Assembly (NCBI RefSeq): GCF_000024545.1
Contig: NC_013947.1
Coordinates: forward strand, 1,612,001-1,676,000
Direction: 5' to 3'
DNA from: Stackebrandtia nassauensis DSM 44728
Lineage (GTDB): Bacteria > Actinomycetota > Actinomycetes > Mycobacteriales > Micromonosporaceae
Length of the DNA stretch: 64,000 bases
Below the pieces are notes generated by a model. That model had not been told where the DNA came from. It did not search any database and was given only the letters and a program-made list of their open reading frames with translations. A program made the translations under genes and the position numbers. Positions 41,850 through 50,797 of the stretch are shown here, in pieces (position 1 is the first letter of the stretch; each line of letters begins with the position of its first letter).

Positions 41850-42553
41850 CGCTGGTTCCCGGTTCCGCCGGGCAGCCGCTCCAGCACCTCGACGACGGCC
41901 GCGGCCGTCATCGGCGCCGAGGCCGGGTTCTGGCCGGTCACCAGCCGGTCGTCGACGACGGTGTTCGCCGTGAAGTCAGCCATCCCGGTGTGGTGCGCGC
42001 CCCGCTCCACCAGTGTGGACTCAAGCGCGAACGGCACGATGTCCATCGCCTTGACGGCGCGTTCCTCGCTGTCGGTGAACGAGGTGAGGCTCTTGCCGTC
42101 CACAAGGTAGCTGCCGTCGCTCAACTTGACGTTGACCAGCCCCGCCGGTCCGTGGCAGATCGCCGCGACCACGCCACCGGCCTCGTAGATGTCGCGGGCC
42201 AGCCCCGACAGCGCGGTGTCGTTGGGGAAGTCCCACATGGTGCCGTGGCCGCCGACGTAGAAGATCGCCTTGTACCCGGCGGCGTCGATGTCCAAGGGCC
42301 GCTTCGGATCGGCGAGCTGCTCCAGCACCCCGGCGTCGTCCAGGAAGTCCCGCTGCGTCGGGTCGGAGCGATCCGCGCTGTCCGGCGTCGGGGTCCCGGT
42401 GCCGGAAGTGGCGAAGTCCACCCGGTAACCGGCCTCGGTGAACGCCTTCCACGGATACGCCGCCTCGGCGACGTGGAAACCGGTGACCCGGCCGGTCTCA
42501 CCCAGTTCGCTGTGCCCGGTCAGGACCATGAGAATCGCGTTGCTGTCAGTCAT
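41846..42553 (-). CDS. DJ-1/PfpI family protein (Hsp31-like class I glutamine amidotransferase fold)
   Basis: A 235-residue DJ-1/PfpI protein. The nucleophile elbow is AAICHGPAGLVN (Cys followed by His), preceded by IFYVGGHGTMWDF and the Glu-containing TGFHVAEAAYPW, matching the Hsp31/glyoxalase III-like subgroup. It may remove methylglyoxal or act as a stress chaperone; family evidence only. ATG 42553 has AAGGAG upstream. It is first in a two-gene operon with the dienelactone hydrolase and divergent from the LysR gene, its probable regulator. Confidence 0.9.
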   Translation of the reverse strand: MTDSNAILMVLTGHSELGETGRVTGFHVAEAAYPWKAFTEAGYRVDFATSGTGTPTPDSADRSDPTQRDFLDDAGVLEQLADPKRPLDIDAAGYKAIFYVGGHGTMWDFPNDTALSGLARDIYEAGGVVAAICHGPAGLVNVKLSDGSYLVDGKSLTSFTDSEERAVKAMDIVPFALESTLVERGAHHTGMADFTANTVVDDRLVTGQNPASAPMTAAAVVEVLERLPGGTGNQR

Positions 42554-42633
42554 CGTTGCTCCTTGGTTCGGCGGATTCGGCCTCGACGCTACGTCCGTAT
42601 CCATCGACTGCCCAATAGAAAATCCGGTAGTAT

Positions 42634-42651
42634 CCATCAGGTTTCCGATGG
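42634..42651. promoter_or_regulatory. LysR-type dyad upstream of lysR
   Basis: CCATC-N8-GATGG lies between the divergent DJ-1 and LysR genes, ending 9 bp before the lysR GTG. It fits a LysR recognition site that would block its own gene and, with upstream DNA, activate the DJ-1 operon. Confidence 0.45.
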
Positions 42652-42660
42652 GAGTCGGCC

Positions 42661-43557
42661 GTGGACCTCGCCCTGCTGCGTACCTTTCTCGCCGTCTACC
42701 GCGCCGGTTCGCTCACCAGGGCAGTACCCCTGTTGGGGTTGTCGCAACCGACGATCACCGCGCAGCTGAAGACGCTGGAGTCCGCGCTGGACAAGAAACT
42801 CTTCGAGCGACTGCCCCGGGGAGTGGCGCCGACACCGGTCGCCGAGGAACTCGCCCGCCGGGTCGCACCGCACATCGACGCGCTGACGGCGATCGGCGAT
42901 CGCGGCGTCGACGCCCACGACCCGTTCAGCACCCCGGTGCACCTGGCCGGGCCCGGCGAACTCATCACCACCCGGGTGCTGCCGAGCCTGGCCGACCTCG
43001 TCGGCGCCGGACTGCGGCTGCGCGTCAGCCTCGGCCTGTCCGACGACCTGCTGTCGGGACTGGCCGCCGGAACCTACGACCTGGTGATCTCGACGATCCG
43101 CCCGCGCGCCCGCGCCATCACCGCCACCCCGCTGACCGACGAGGAGTTCGTCCTGGTCGCCGCCCCTGGCTGGGCCGAGCGGATCGACGCGGACCTGCTG
43201 TCGACCGATCCGCTGGCGGCGTTGCGAAACGTCCCGCTGGTGTCCTACGCGGAGGATCTGCCGGTGATCCGTCGCTACTGGCGCACCAGCTTCGGCGTCC
43301 GCCCCAAGGGCAGCGCCGTCGTCGTGGTGCCCGACCTGCGCGGCGTGCTGGCCGCGACGGTCTCCGGCTGCGGGATCACGGTCCTGCCGCGCTACCTGTG
43401 CGTGGGGGAGCTGGCCGAGGGACGGCTGGTCCCGTTGCTGGAACCCGAGATCCCGCCCATCAACACTCTGTATCTCGCGGCACGGACCGGCACCGTCGAC
43501 CGCCCGCACATATCGGCCGTCCACAGTACTCTTTTGAGCATGGCTCGGCTATGGTAG
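42661..43557 (+). CDS. LysR family transcriptional regulator
   Basis: A 298-residue LysR regulator. The N-terminal winged helix-turn-helix reads LLRTFLAVYRAGSLTRAVPL, then LSQPTITAQLKTLESALDKKLFER. The C-terminal effector domain has two alpha/beta subdomains (PVHLAGPGELITTRVLPSL, EEFVLVAAPGW). GTG start. It is divergent from the DJ-1/dienelactone hydrolase operon, which it likely activates in response to an electrophile or similar signal (inference). Confidence 0.92.
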   Translation: MDLALLRTFLAVYRAGSLTRAVPLLGLSQPTITAQLKTLESALDKKLFERLPRGVAPTPVAEELARRVAPHIDALTAIGDRGVDAHDPFSTPVHLAGPGELITTRVLPSLADLVGAGLRLRVSLGLSDDLLSGLAAGTYDLVISTIRPRARAITATPLTDEEFVLVAAPGWAERIDADLLSTDPLAALRNVPLVSYAEDLPVIRRYWRTSFGVRPKGSAVVVVPDLRGVLAATVSGCGITVLPRYLCVGELAEGRLVPLLEPEIPPINTLYLAARTGTVDRPHISAVHSTLLSMARLW

Positions 43558-43561
43558 CCCG

Positions 43562-44062
43562 ATGGAATCGCTCGGCCGCAAAGAATTCGACATGGAGGCC
43601 CACATCAAGCTCGCCCGCGAGGGCCCATGCTTCGTGTGCTCGATCATCGAAGGCGCACCCGGATACGACGACCATGTGGTCTTCTACGACGACGGCGACA
43701 ACATCGCCTTCTTCAACAAGTTCCCGTCGCTGCTCGGGTACAGCCTCGTGTGCCCCAAGCGGCATGCCGAGGACTTGACGACGGACCTGTCCGAGGCCGA
43801 GTACCTGGGCACCCAATCCGTGGTGCGCAAGGTGGCGCGGGCCCTGAAACGGGTGGTGCCCACCGAACGCGTCTACGTGATGTCGCTGGGCAGCATGACC
43901 GGCAACGCGCACGTCCACTGGCACGTCGCGCCGCTGCCGCCAGGGGTTCCCTACGAGAAGCAGCAGTACAACGCACTCCGAAACGAGGCCGCCGGTGTCC
44001 TCGACATTGACGCCGAAACGTTCGCCGAACTAGGGGAGCGGCTGCGCGCCGAACTGTCCTGA
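43562..44062 (+). CDS. HIT family protein
   Basis: A 166-residue histidine-triad protein. The catalytic motif HVHWHVAPLP (His-x-His-x-His) lies near residue 119, and the N-terminal CFVCSIIEG pair with a later His can bind zinc as in other HIT proteins. NIAFFNKFPSLLGYSLVCPKRH is the typical substrate-side segment. Members hydrolyse nucleotide phosphoramidates or dinucleoside polyphosphates. It begins 4 bp after lysR, so may be co-transcribed with it. Confidence 0.92.
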   Translation: MESLGRKEFDMEAHIKLAREGPCFVCSIIEGAPGYDDHVVFYDDGDNIAFFNKFPSLLGYSLVCPKRHAEDLTTDLSEAEYLGTQSVVRKVARALKRVVPTERVYVMSLGSMTGNAHVHWHVAPLPPGVPYEKQQYNALRNEAAGVLDIDAETFAELGERLRAELS

Positions 44063-44121
44063 CAGCCGCGAAGCCGCGGCGCGAAGGCGACCCGGTCGCG
44101 CGACTGTCGCGGCGATTCGCC

Positions 44122-45501
44122 TCAGCTGAACCGAATCGGCGGCACCGACAGCGAACGCGCCACCGGATCCACGTGCCGCACCGGCGCCCCGACTGGCTCG
44201 GGAGCCGCCACGATCTCGGCCGCATCCTCACCGGCGGCTGCCAGCCGCGCCAACAACCGCGACCGCAGCTCATCACACACCCCACGGTGCGACGGATACC
44301 CGGCCAGGTTGTTCAACTGGTGCGGATCGTGCTCCAGGTCGTACAACTCGGTCTCGACGTAACGGGAACTGGCCGCGTCGTCCCAGCCATCCGCGTCGGG
44401 ATCCGACACGTAGTACAGCCACCGCTTCGTCCGGATCGCGCGCCCGCACTGGGCCTCGCTGACCTGGATGAACGCCTCGTCGGGGAACTCGGCCCCCGGA
44501 TCGCGCACCAGCGGCAGGAACGACGTCCCCTGCATCGCCTCCGGCACCGCGATCCCGGCGGCGTCCAGCAGCGTCGGCGGCAGGTCCACAGTGCTGACCG
44601 GCCGGTCGATGCGGCTCCCGCCGGTAAAACCCGGCCCCGAGATCGCCAGCGGCACCCGGATCGAGGCGTCGTGCGCCGACCGCTTGTACTCGGAGTTGCG
44701 GGTCTTGAAGTGACAACCGTGATCCGAGGTGTACGCGACGATCGTGTCCTCGGCCAGCCCCAGACTGCGCAACGCGTCGTGCAACCGCCCCAGACCCTCG
44801 TCGACACGGGCGATCTGACCCAGATACCCGCCCATGTGCCGGTGCGCGGTGCCGCCGTTCGCCGACAGCGCCGCTAGATCCGGTGGCATCCAACGCCCCT
44901 GGTACCGCTGCTCGTACCCGTCGGGCGCCGGATAGTCGTCCACCTCGTTTTGGTGGTGCGGCTCCAACAGCGACAAGAAAAGGTAGAACGGACGATCGTG
45001 GTGGTCGGTGACGAACCGGATCGCGGCGTCGAAACACGCGTCGGAGCGATATCCCGGCAGCAGCACCGGCTCGCCGTCCTGCCCGTACACAATGGTCCGA
45101 TACGCGTCGGAGGTGAACTCGAGCGTGTTGGCCGCCAGCCATTCCCCGTAGCCGCCGCGCTGCGACTCCGGCACCGGATCGGCGTCGGCCAGGTGCCATT
45201 TGCCCACGTAACCGGTGTCGTACCCGGCGTCGGCGAAGTGGTGCGCCAGCGTGCGCTCCGACTCCGGCAGCGGAATCGCGTTGCGGTAGCACCCGTTGGC
45301 CGTCGGATACCGGCCGGTCTGCAACGCCGCCCGCGCCGGGCCGCACACCGGATTGGGGGTCACCGCCAGCCGCGCGTGGGTGCCGGTGTCGGCCATTCGG
45401 TCGAAGTTCGGCGTCAGTCCCAGCGGATTTCCCTGCGCCCCCGTGGTGTCCCAGCGCTGCTGGTCGGTGAAGACCACGATGACGTTCGGCCGAGCGGACA
45501 C
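44122..45501 (-). CDS. Sulfatase (type I, formylglycine-dependent)
   Basis: A 459-residue arylsulfatase-fold hydrolase of sulfate esters. The maturation motif is CGPARAALQTGR, where Cys53 would be converted to formylglycine. Metal-binding residues are in VIVVFTDQQRWD (Asp13) and AYTSDHGCHF, and GYVGKWHLA supplies further active-site residues. There is no signal peptide, so it is probably cytoplasmic. Choline sulfatase or a phosphonate hydrolase are possible alternatives. No formylglycine-generating enzyme is encoded in the window. Confidence 0.92.
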   Translation of the reverse strand: MSARPNVIVVFTDQQRWDTTGAQGNPLGLTPNFDRMADTGTHARLAVTPNPVCGPARAALQTGRYPTANGCYRNAIPLPESERTLAHHFADAGYDTGYVGKWHLADADPVPESQRGGYGEWLAANTLEFTSDAYRTIVYGQDGEPVLLPGYRSDACFDAAIRFVTDHHDRPFYLFLSLLEPHHQNEVDDYPAPDGYEQRYQGRWMPPDLAALSANGGTAHRHMGGYLGQIARVDEGLGRLHDALRSLGLAEDTIVAYTSDHGCHFKTRNSEYKRSAHDASIRVPLAISGPGFTGGSRIDRPVSTVDLPPTLLDAAGIAVPEAMQGTSFLPLVRDPGAEFPDEAFIQVSEAQCGRAIRTKRWLYYVSDPDADGWDDAASSRYVETELYDLEHDPHQLNNLAGYPSHRGVCDELRSRLLARLAAAGEDAAEIVAAPEPVGAPVRHVDPVARSLSVPPIRFS

Positions 45502-45567
45502 GGTGCCTCCTGAAGATCGATTCGGGCCAGTCTAAGTACCCCACCCGTGATGACCAGGCCGAACGGT

Positions 45568-46356
45568 CTACCCGGGTGACGCGGGCGGCATTCGCCGCCC
45601 CACCTCGGCCCGCAGCTCGGCCACCTCGTCGCGCAGCTGGCGCACCTCCCGCAGCAGCAGATCCACATTGTCATGGGTGTCGTCGGCGACCTTGTCGGCT
45701 TTGGACAGTTTCTCCACCACCCAGCTGGTGACCGACGCCGTGATGAACCCGATCAGCCCCACGCCGCCGAACATCAGCGTCATCGCGACCAGCCGACCCT
45801 CCACGGTGACCGGAAAGTAGTCGCCATAGCCGACGGTCGACACCGTCACGATCGCCCACCACAGTGCGTCCCCGAAGGACTGGATCTGCGCGTCGGGGTT
45901 GCCGCGCTCGGCGTCCAGGGCCGCCAGCGCGGACAGGAACAGCAGGATCACCGCCGTGGTACCCACCAGAATGGCCATCTTGCGCCGGGGATGCGCCCGC
46001 GTCCGGCGATCCACCACACTGAACAGCAGTGCTGCCGACCTGACCAGCCGCAGTGGACGCAGCGGCGGCAACACCACCACCGCCAGGTCCAGCAGGTGGG
46101 TCCGCACGAAGTACCACTTCTCCTCGGCGATGACCAGCCTGCGGACATAGTCGACGGTGAACAGTGCCCAGACGGCGAGATCCACATAGTCCAGGATGGT
46201 GTGCCATCGCCGCGGGATGTCCGGGAAGATGATCGGGATCGCGTAGGCCAGCAGGAACACGATTGCCAGAATCGTCAGCGGGAGATCGCTGACGCGCTCC
46301 CACGCGCTGACCCGTGGCAGTCGCTCGTCCCGAGCCGTCGAATTCTTCGTGAACAT
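45568..46356 (-). CDS. Voltage-gated-like potassium channel
   Basis: A 262-residue membrane protein of the six-helix ion channel family. The selectivity filter TVGYGD is at residues 174-179, after the pore helix FGDALWWAIVTVS. An S4-like segment with regularly spaced arginines (LRPLRLVRSAALL) precedes it. The tail (about residues 220-255) is a heptad-like helix, LLLREVRQLRDEVAELRAEV, which should form a tetramer coiled coil. It would let K+ pass in response to membrane potential. Single gene. Confidence 0.92.
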   Translation of the reverse strand: MFTKNSTARDERLPRVSAWERVSDLPLTILAIVFLLAYAIPIIFPDIPRRWHTILDYVDLAVWALFTVDYVRRLVIAEEKWYFVRTHLLDLAVVVLPPLRPLRLVRSAALLFSVVDRRTRAHPRRKMAILVGTTAVILLFLSALAALDAERGNPDAQIQSFGDALWWAIVTVSTVGYGDYFPVTVEGRLVAMTLMFGGVGLIGFITASVTSWVVEKLSKADKVADDTHDNVDLLLREVRQLRDEVAELRAEVGRRMPPASPG

Positions 46357-46432
46357 GCCACAAGGGTGTCACTACTCGGCAACCCGCGAAGTGCCAGGTA
46401 GATCAGTACATACCGGATAGTGGTCCGAGAAA

Positions 46433-46454
46433 GTTCGCGGACGATTCACTCTGG
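46433..46454 (+). promoter_or_regulatory. Candidate PHO box upstream of phoD
   Basis: GTTCGCGGACG followed directly by ATTCACTCTGG forms two 11-bp direct-repeat units resembling the GTTCACC-N4 units bound by PhoP in Streptomyces. It lies 92-113 bp before the phoD ATG. The match is partial. Confidence 0.4.
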
Positions 46455-46545
46455 CGTCATCACGACAGTTGTCAGAGGGACACTTTCGGCTCCGAAATTG
46501 GTACAACTAAAGAGCCCCGGTTCCCTCACACAGAGCGAGATCGAT

Positions 46546-48207
46546 ATGCCCCTATCTAGACGTTCCCTTGTCATCACAGGAGTGAGCGGTGGCGCACTCA
46601 TAGCCATTCCGGGTATGGCGTACACCGACTTCCGCAGCCACGCGGAACTGCCCACCGATCCGTTCACGCTCGGCGTCGCGTCCGGGGACCCGACCCCCGA
46701 CGGTTTCGTGTTGTGGACCCGGCTGGCTCCCGACCCCCTCGTCGACGAAGGCACCGGCGGCATGCCCGCGCGTGACTTCAAGGTCAAATGGCAAGTGTCC
46801 ACAGACGAGAAGTTCTCCGACATCGTGGCCTCCGGCGCCGCCAACGCCACCCCCAAGTGGGGTCACTCGATACACATCGAAGTGGACGGACTGGACTCGG
46901 CCACCGAGTACTACTACCGCTTCCGCACCGGCAAGTGGGTCTCCCCTGTGGGACGCACCCGCACCACGCCCACCAAGAACGCCAAGGTCGACTCCCTGAC
47001 CATGGCGTTCGTGTCGTGCAACATGTACGAGCACGGCTACTTCAACGGCTACCGCTACCTGGCCGAGGAAGCCCCGGAGCTGATCCTGCACCTGGGCGAC
47101 TACACCTACGAGTACGGCCCCAACGAGTACGTCGCCGCGGGCGGAAACGTCCGGCAGCACATTGGAGAACAGACCTTCTCGCTGGCCAGCTACCGTCGCC
47201 GCCAAGCCCAGTACAAGATGGACGCCGACCTGCAGGCGGCACACCACGCCGCTCCCTGGGTCGTCGTGTGGGACGACCACGAGGTCGACAACAACTGGGC
47301 CGACGAGTTCTACGAGAAGCCCGAGATCCCGCAGCCCGACTTCCTGGAACGGCGCGAGAACGCGTTCCGCGCCTACTACGAGAACATGCCGCTGCGCCGC
47401 ACCTCGGTCCCGCGCGGCATCGACATGCAGCTGTACCGCAGGTTCTCCTGGGGACGGCTGGCCAACTTCCACATGACCGACACCCGCCAGTACCGCGACG
47501 ACCAGGCCTGCGGCGACGGCTGGAAGGCGTGCCGGGAGGCCTACAACCCCGAACGCTCCATCACCGGCCAGGAGCAGGAGGACTGGCTGATCCGGGGCTT
47601 CCACAAGTCCAGCGCCCGTTGGGACTTCCTGGGCAACCAGGTGTTCTTCTGCCAGCGCGACGCGGACCGCGGCCCGCTCAAGACCGGCGCCATGGACGTG
47701 TGGGACGGCTACGTGGCCTCTCGCAACCGCATCCAGCAGGGCTGGACCGACGCCGGAGTACGCAACGCGATCGTCCTCACCGGCGACGTCCACTCCGCCT
47801 GGGCCGCAGAGCTCAAGGAGGACTACGACAACCCCGACTCCAAGAACGTCGGTGTCGAACTGGTCGCCTCCTCGGTCTCCTCGGCGGGCAACGGCGCCGA
47901 CTCGATCCCCGAGGACAACCCCTTCCTCAAGATCAACCCGCACGTGAAGTTCTACAACGGCCAGCGCGGCTACGTGACCACCCGCATCACCGAGGAGAAG
48001 ATGGACGTCAAGTTCAAGGTGACGCCCAACGTCCGCACCGCCGAAACCGTCATCTACACAAGGCAGTCCTACGAGATCGCCGACGGCGAACACAAACTCC
48101 ACGAGACCTACCGTCGCGAGGTCGACAAGTCGAAGAAGCTCGAGAAGTTCGACGCCGACGACCCGACCAAGGGCCTGGAAGAGGACGCCGACGACCTGGT
48201 CGGCTAA
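46546..48207 (+). CDS. phoD: PhoD-type alkaline phosphatase/phosphodiesterase, Tat-exported
   Basis: A 553-residue secreted phosphatase of the PhoD family, which releases phosphate from mono- and diesters (including teichoic acid) using Ca/Fe. A twin-arginine signal LSRRSLVITGVSGGALIAI opens the protein. The N-terminal Fn3-like domain includes FTLGVASGDPTPDGFVLWTR. The catalytic domain has FVSCNMYEHGYFNGYR, ILHLGDYTYEYG, VVWDDHEVDNNW and VLTGDVHSAWA, which hold the metal ligands. The ATG at 46546 is preferred since it puts the twin arginines at residues 5-6. A terminator follows. Confidence 0.94.
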   Translation: MPLSRRSLVITGVSGGALIAIPGMAYTDFRSHAELPTDPFTLGVASGDPTPDGFVLWTRLAPDPLVDEGTGGMPARDFKVKWQVSTDEKFSDIVASGAANATPKWGHSIHIEVDGLDSATEYYYRFRTGKWVSPVGRTRTTPTKNAKVDSLTMAFVSCNMYEHGYFNGYRYLAEEAPELILHLGDYTYEYGPNEYVAAGGNVRQHIGEQTFSLASYRRRQAQYKMDADLQAAHHAAPWVVVWDDHEVDNNWADEFYEKPEIPQPDFLERRENAFRAYYENMPLRRTSVPRGIDMQLYRRFSWGRLANFHMTDTRQYRDDQACGDGWKACREAYNPERSITGQEQEDWLIRGFHKSSARWDFLGNQVFFCQRDADRGPLKTGAMDVWDGYVASRNRIQQGWTDAGVRNAIVLTGDVHSAWAAELKEDYDNPDSKNVGVELVASSVSSAGNGADSIPEDNPFLKINPHVKFYNGQRGYVTTRITEEKMDVKFKVTPNVRTAETVIYTRQSYEIADGEHKLHETYRREVDKSKKLEKFDADDPTKGLEEDADDLVG

Positions 48208-48230
48208 CCCTCCCCACCTCCCGTTCTCCC

Positions 48231-48260
48231 ACTCCCCGCGATCTCCGGATCGCGGGGAGT
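48231..48260 (+). terminator. Terminator after phoD
   Basis: Perfect 13-base arms (ACTCCCCGCGATC and its complement) with a 4-base loop TCCG, followed by TCTGT, 23 bp after the phoD stop. Confidence 0.88.
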
Positions 48261-48443
48261 TCTGTGATCACGGTCACCCAAAAACGATGTATCTGGATGT
48301 CCCGAAGTCCCTCTATAAGGACAGGAGGCAACGCCACCCGGGCCGGGAGGTTTTCACCTGCCAGAGACTTCCCGGCCATCCGCGCCACATGGGGAGGCGC
48401 ACCCGCGGAACCTGCCAGTCCGCGGTATCGGGGGTTTGGGGCC

Positions 48444-48473
48444 GCGGCGGACACTGTGGGGAGTGTCCGCCGC
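48444..48473. other. Strong hairpin upstream of the subtilase gene
   Basis: Perfect 12-base arms GCGGCGGACACT and AGTGTCCGCCGC enclose loop GTGGGG. There is no uridine run and the hairpin is about 110 bp before the next gene, so it may be an extra terminator or an upstream regulatory structure. Confidence 0.55.
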
Positions 48474-48586
48474 ATCCCTTCACCGCTCTCCATGCGACGT
48501 CTTAAGCGGGACGCGTTACCCTCCGACGCCGAACACCATAAAAGAATAGTTAAATACATTAACCCTCCAGCTCACGGAAGCGGACA

Positions 48587-50173
48587 ATGAAGTTCTTTTT
48601 CACCGGCGAAACGCCCCGACTGCCCGAACCCAACCCTCGACGTGACCGCACCGCGGGGGTTCCCAACCTGCCCGCCCACATTCTTGACCGCCACCGGGCC
48701 CGGGTTCTGCGTCCGGGAGACGCACCACTGGCACCGGGGGCGAGCACTCCGGGGAGCACCATCTACCGCTACAACCGGCTGATGATGTGCCACAAGCTGC
48801 TGGAGAACGACGCGCAGCTTTCGGAACTGGACGCTGCGCTTGCTGTTCAGGGGATGCGGATCGACCGGGAGCACCTCGCGGGGAAGGAGCGCTCGGCTCG
48901 GATGCACCGTGCGAAGGTGACACTGGGAGACCGGGTCACGCCCGCGCAGGTGGACGCGTGGACGGTCATGCAGACTTTGCGTGGGGCTGTGGACGGAGGG
49001 AAGTGCAGCCAGGAGCTCATCAGCCGGTTGCGGCTGGAGCACCTGTTGGTAGGGGCCGCGTGGACCGCGGTGGGCGATGGTCATGGGTCGCCGAGCGGTG
49101 GACCTTATGGTGGTGAGCGCCTGGCGGAGCTTACTTATCCCGGGCGTACCCCGGTCGACTTGGTGCTGCCCTTGCCGCAGCGCCGCCCGGTGCACGCGCT
49201 GCCCGGAAAGCGCCGCCCGGTCATCGCGGTGCTGGATACCGGAATCGCTCCCCACCCGGAGCTGCCGGTCAGCGACCGACAAGAAGACCGCGACACCTTT
49301 GTCACGGTCGACAACGCACTTCAGGAAGCGATCTCGTCGGACTGTGATGCTGAAGGGCCCAGTATTGATGGTCCCTGGGACAACAGGTTCAGCGACGATT
49401 CACTGCTGGGACGGGTAGCGGCTTACTACGGTCACGGCACCTTCATCGCCGGAATCATCCGGCAGCTCGCCCCCGACGCTGAGGTGCGCTCGATTCGCAT
49501 CATGCACAACGACGGCATCGCGCACGAGAATGAATGTCTTGCCGCGCTCACCGCTCTCGCCGAGGAGGCCGAGCGGGCACGAGCCGGTGACGAAACCGCC
49601 AGGCCGGTGGACATCGTCTCGCTGTCCTGGGGCTATGTGGACGAAGATATCCCCGCTGAGGTTCCGGCACATGCGCACAGCGCGTTGCGCGCGCTGATCG
49701 AGCGGCTCAATGGTTTGGGCATCGCGGTGGTCGCCGCCGCCGGCAACTTCGCCTCTGCCCGGCCGTTCTACCCGGCTGCCTTCGCCGCTGGTCCTCGGTC
49801 CAGCGAGGCCGCTCCCACCATCAGTGTGGGTGCCCTCAACCCGAATGGCACAGTGGCCATGTTCTCCAATGACGGACCGTGGCTGTCCGCCTTCGCCACC
49901 GGAGCGGCGATGGTCAGCACCTACCCGTTCCTTGTGGAGGGCTCGGAAGAGACCGAACAGAACTTCAGACAAGGCCGGAAGCGCGAGAGTCTGGACCCCG
50001 ACGACTTCGAGTCTGGCTACGCGTTGTGGAGCGGTACGTCCTTCGCTGGTCCGGTGATCGCCGCCAAGCTCGCCGCGGCCATGCTCAGTGAGTCTCCAGT
50101 GGACATGGCTGCGCAGGACGCCCAGTCTGTGGCGCTTCGCGTGCAGTCCGCGCTGAAGGCAATAGGCGGATAG
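48587..50173 (+). CDS. Intracellular S8 family serine peptidase of the sigma/CHAT operon
   Basis: A 528-residue subtilase without signal peptide or I9 prodomain, so cytoplasmic. The first ~210 residues are a novel helical region (RYNRLMMCHKLLEN, TPAQVDAWTVMQTLR) of unknown role. The catalytic domain carries Asp217 (AVLDTGIAPHP), His283 (YYGHGTFIAGI), Asn387 (AAAGNF) and Ser485 (WSGTSFAGPV), so it should be active. GC at third positions is lower than in flanking housekeeping genes. The sigma-factor gene follows after 9 bp. A regulatory proteolysis role, rather than digestion, is inferred from context. Confidence 0.87.
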   Translation: MKFFFTGETPRLPEPNPRRDRTAGVPNLPAHILDRHRARVLRPGDAPLAPGASTPGSTIYRYNRLMMCHKLLENDAQLSELDAALAVQGMRIDREHLAGKERSARMHRAKVTLGDRVTPAQVDAWTVMQTLRGAVDGGKCSQELISRLRLEHLLVGAAWTAVGDGHGSPSGGPYGGERLAELTYPGRTPVDLVLPLPQRRPVHALPGKRRPVIAVLDTGIAPHPELPVSDRQEDRDTFVTVDNALQEAISSDCDAEGPSIDGPWDNRFSDDSLLGRVAAYYGHGTFIAGIIRQLAPDAEVRSIRIMHNDGIAHENECLAALTALAEEAERARAGDETARPVDIVSLSWGYVDEDIPAEVPAHAHSALRALIERLNGLGIAVVAAAGNFASARPFYPAAFAAGPRSSEAAPTISVGALNPNGTVAMFSNDGPWLSAFATGAAMVSTYPFLVEGSEETEQNFRQGRKRESLDPDDFESGYALWSGTSFAGPVIAAKLAAAMLSESPVDMAAQDAQSVALRVQSALKAIGG

Positions 50174-50182
50174 CGTCGAGTC

Positions 50183-50782
50183 ATGACAGTTCCAACGGAC
50201 CACCCCGACTCTCCCGAGGCCAAGCGCTACGCGGACGCGTTGCGCGGGGCCCGGGAGGGCTCACCACACGCCCTCGATGACGTAATAGCCGAACTGTCAC
50301 CAATGTTGTGGCGAGTCGCCCGGGCCTGCGGCCTTGACCGGCAACTCGCCGAGGACGTGGTGCAGACGACCTGGCTGGCACTGATCAAATCGGTGTCGAC
50401 CATTGAGAAACCCGCCGCGTTGCCGGGCTGGCTCGCCAGCACTGCCAAACGCGAATCATGGAAGGTTGGTCGCGGTCAGAAGCGTGAGAACGCTGTTGAT
50501 CAGGAGTGGGATGGCCTGATCGCCGACCAGCTCGATCTGGATGAGGATGTCGCGGACCGTATGGGTCTGGCACCTCGCTACAACTTGTTGTGGCGGTCGA
50601 TCGGCCAACTTTCGGATGTTTGCCGGGCTTTGATTCAGGTCATCGCCTACATGGATCGGCCGAACTACGACCAGCTCGCCACCGCGCTGGGGATACCTCG
50701 CGGGTCCATCGGACCCAAGCGAGGCCGTTGCCTGGCGGAGCTGCGTAAACGCCTCCACTCGGATCCAGAGTGGAAATATTGA
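50183..50782 (+). CDS. ECF-like sigma factor of the subtilase/CHAT operon
   Basis: A 199-residue sigma-70 family protein with regions 2 and 4 only. Region 2 is recognisable in MLWRVARACGLDRQLAEDVVQTTW and the following WLASTAKRESW. Region 4 includes IGQLSDVCRALIQVIAYMDR and the helix-turn-helix YDQLATALGIPRGSIGPKRGRCLAELR. It would direct RNA polymerase to a special promoter set. It lies between the subtilase and a small beta-domain protein, with gaps of 9 and 15 bp. No standard zinc-binding anti-sigma gene is present; the next gene may fill that role (inference). Confidence 0.87.
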   Translation: MTVPTDHPDSPEAKRYADALRGAREGSPHALDDVIAELSPMLWRVARACGLDRQLAEDVVQTTWLALIKSVSTIEKPAALPGWLASTAKRESWKVGRGQKRENAVDQEWDGLIADQLDLDEDVADRMGLAPRYNLLWRSIGQLSDVCRALIQVIAYMDRPNYDQLATALGIPRGSIGPKRGRCLAELRKRLHSDPEWKY

Positions 50783-50797
50783 GGGGAGTAATTCGAT

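Larger units (their letters stand above)
48208..48586. other. 379-bp intergenic region before the subtilase/sigma/CHAT operon
   Basis: After the phoD terminator this gap holds a second strong hairpin (48444-48473) and a very AT-rich stretch near 48535-48563 (AAAAGAATAGTTAAATACATTAA), the likely promoter of the operon that starts at 48587. Short open frames here lack codon bias and are not reported as genes. Confidence 0.55.

Noticed and set aside
48287-48505. A 72-residue frame in the gap before the subtilase
   Set aside because: No ribosome site, atypical codon use, and it covers the 48444-48473 hairpin.
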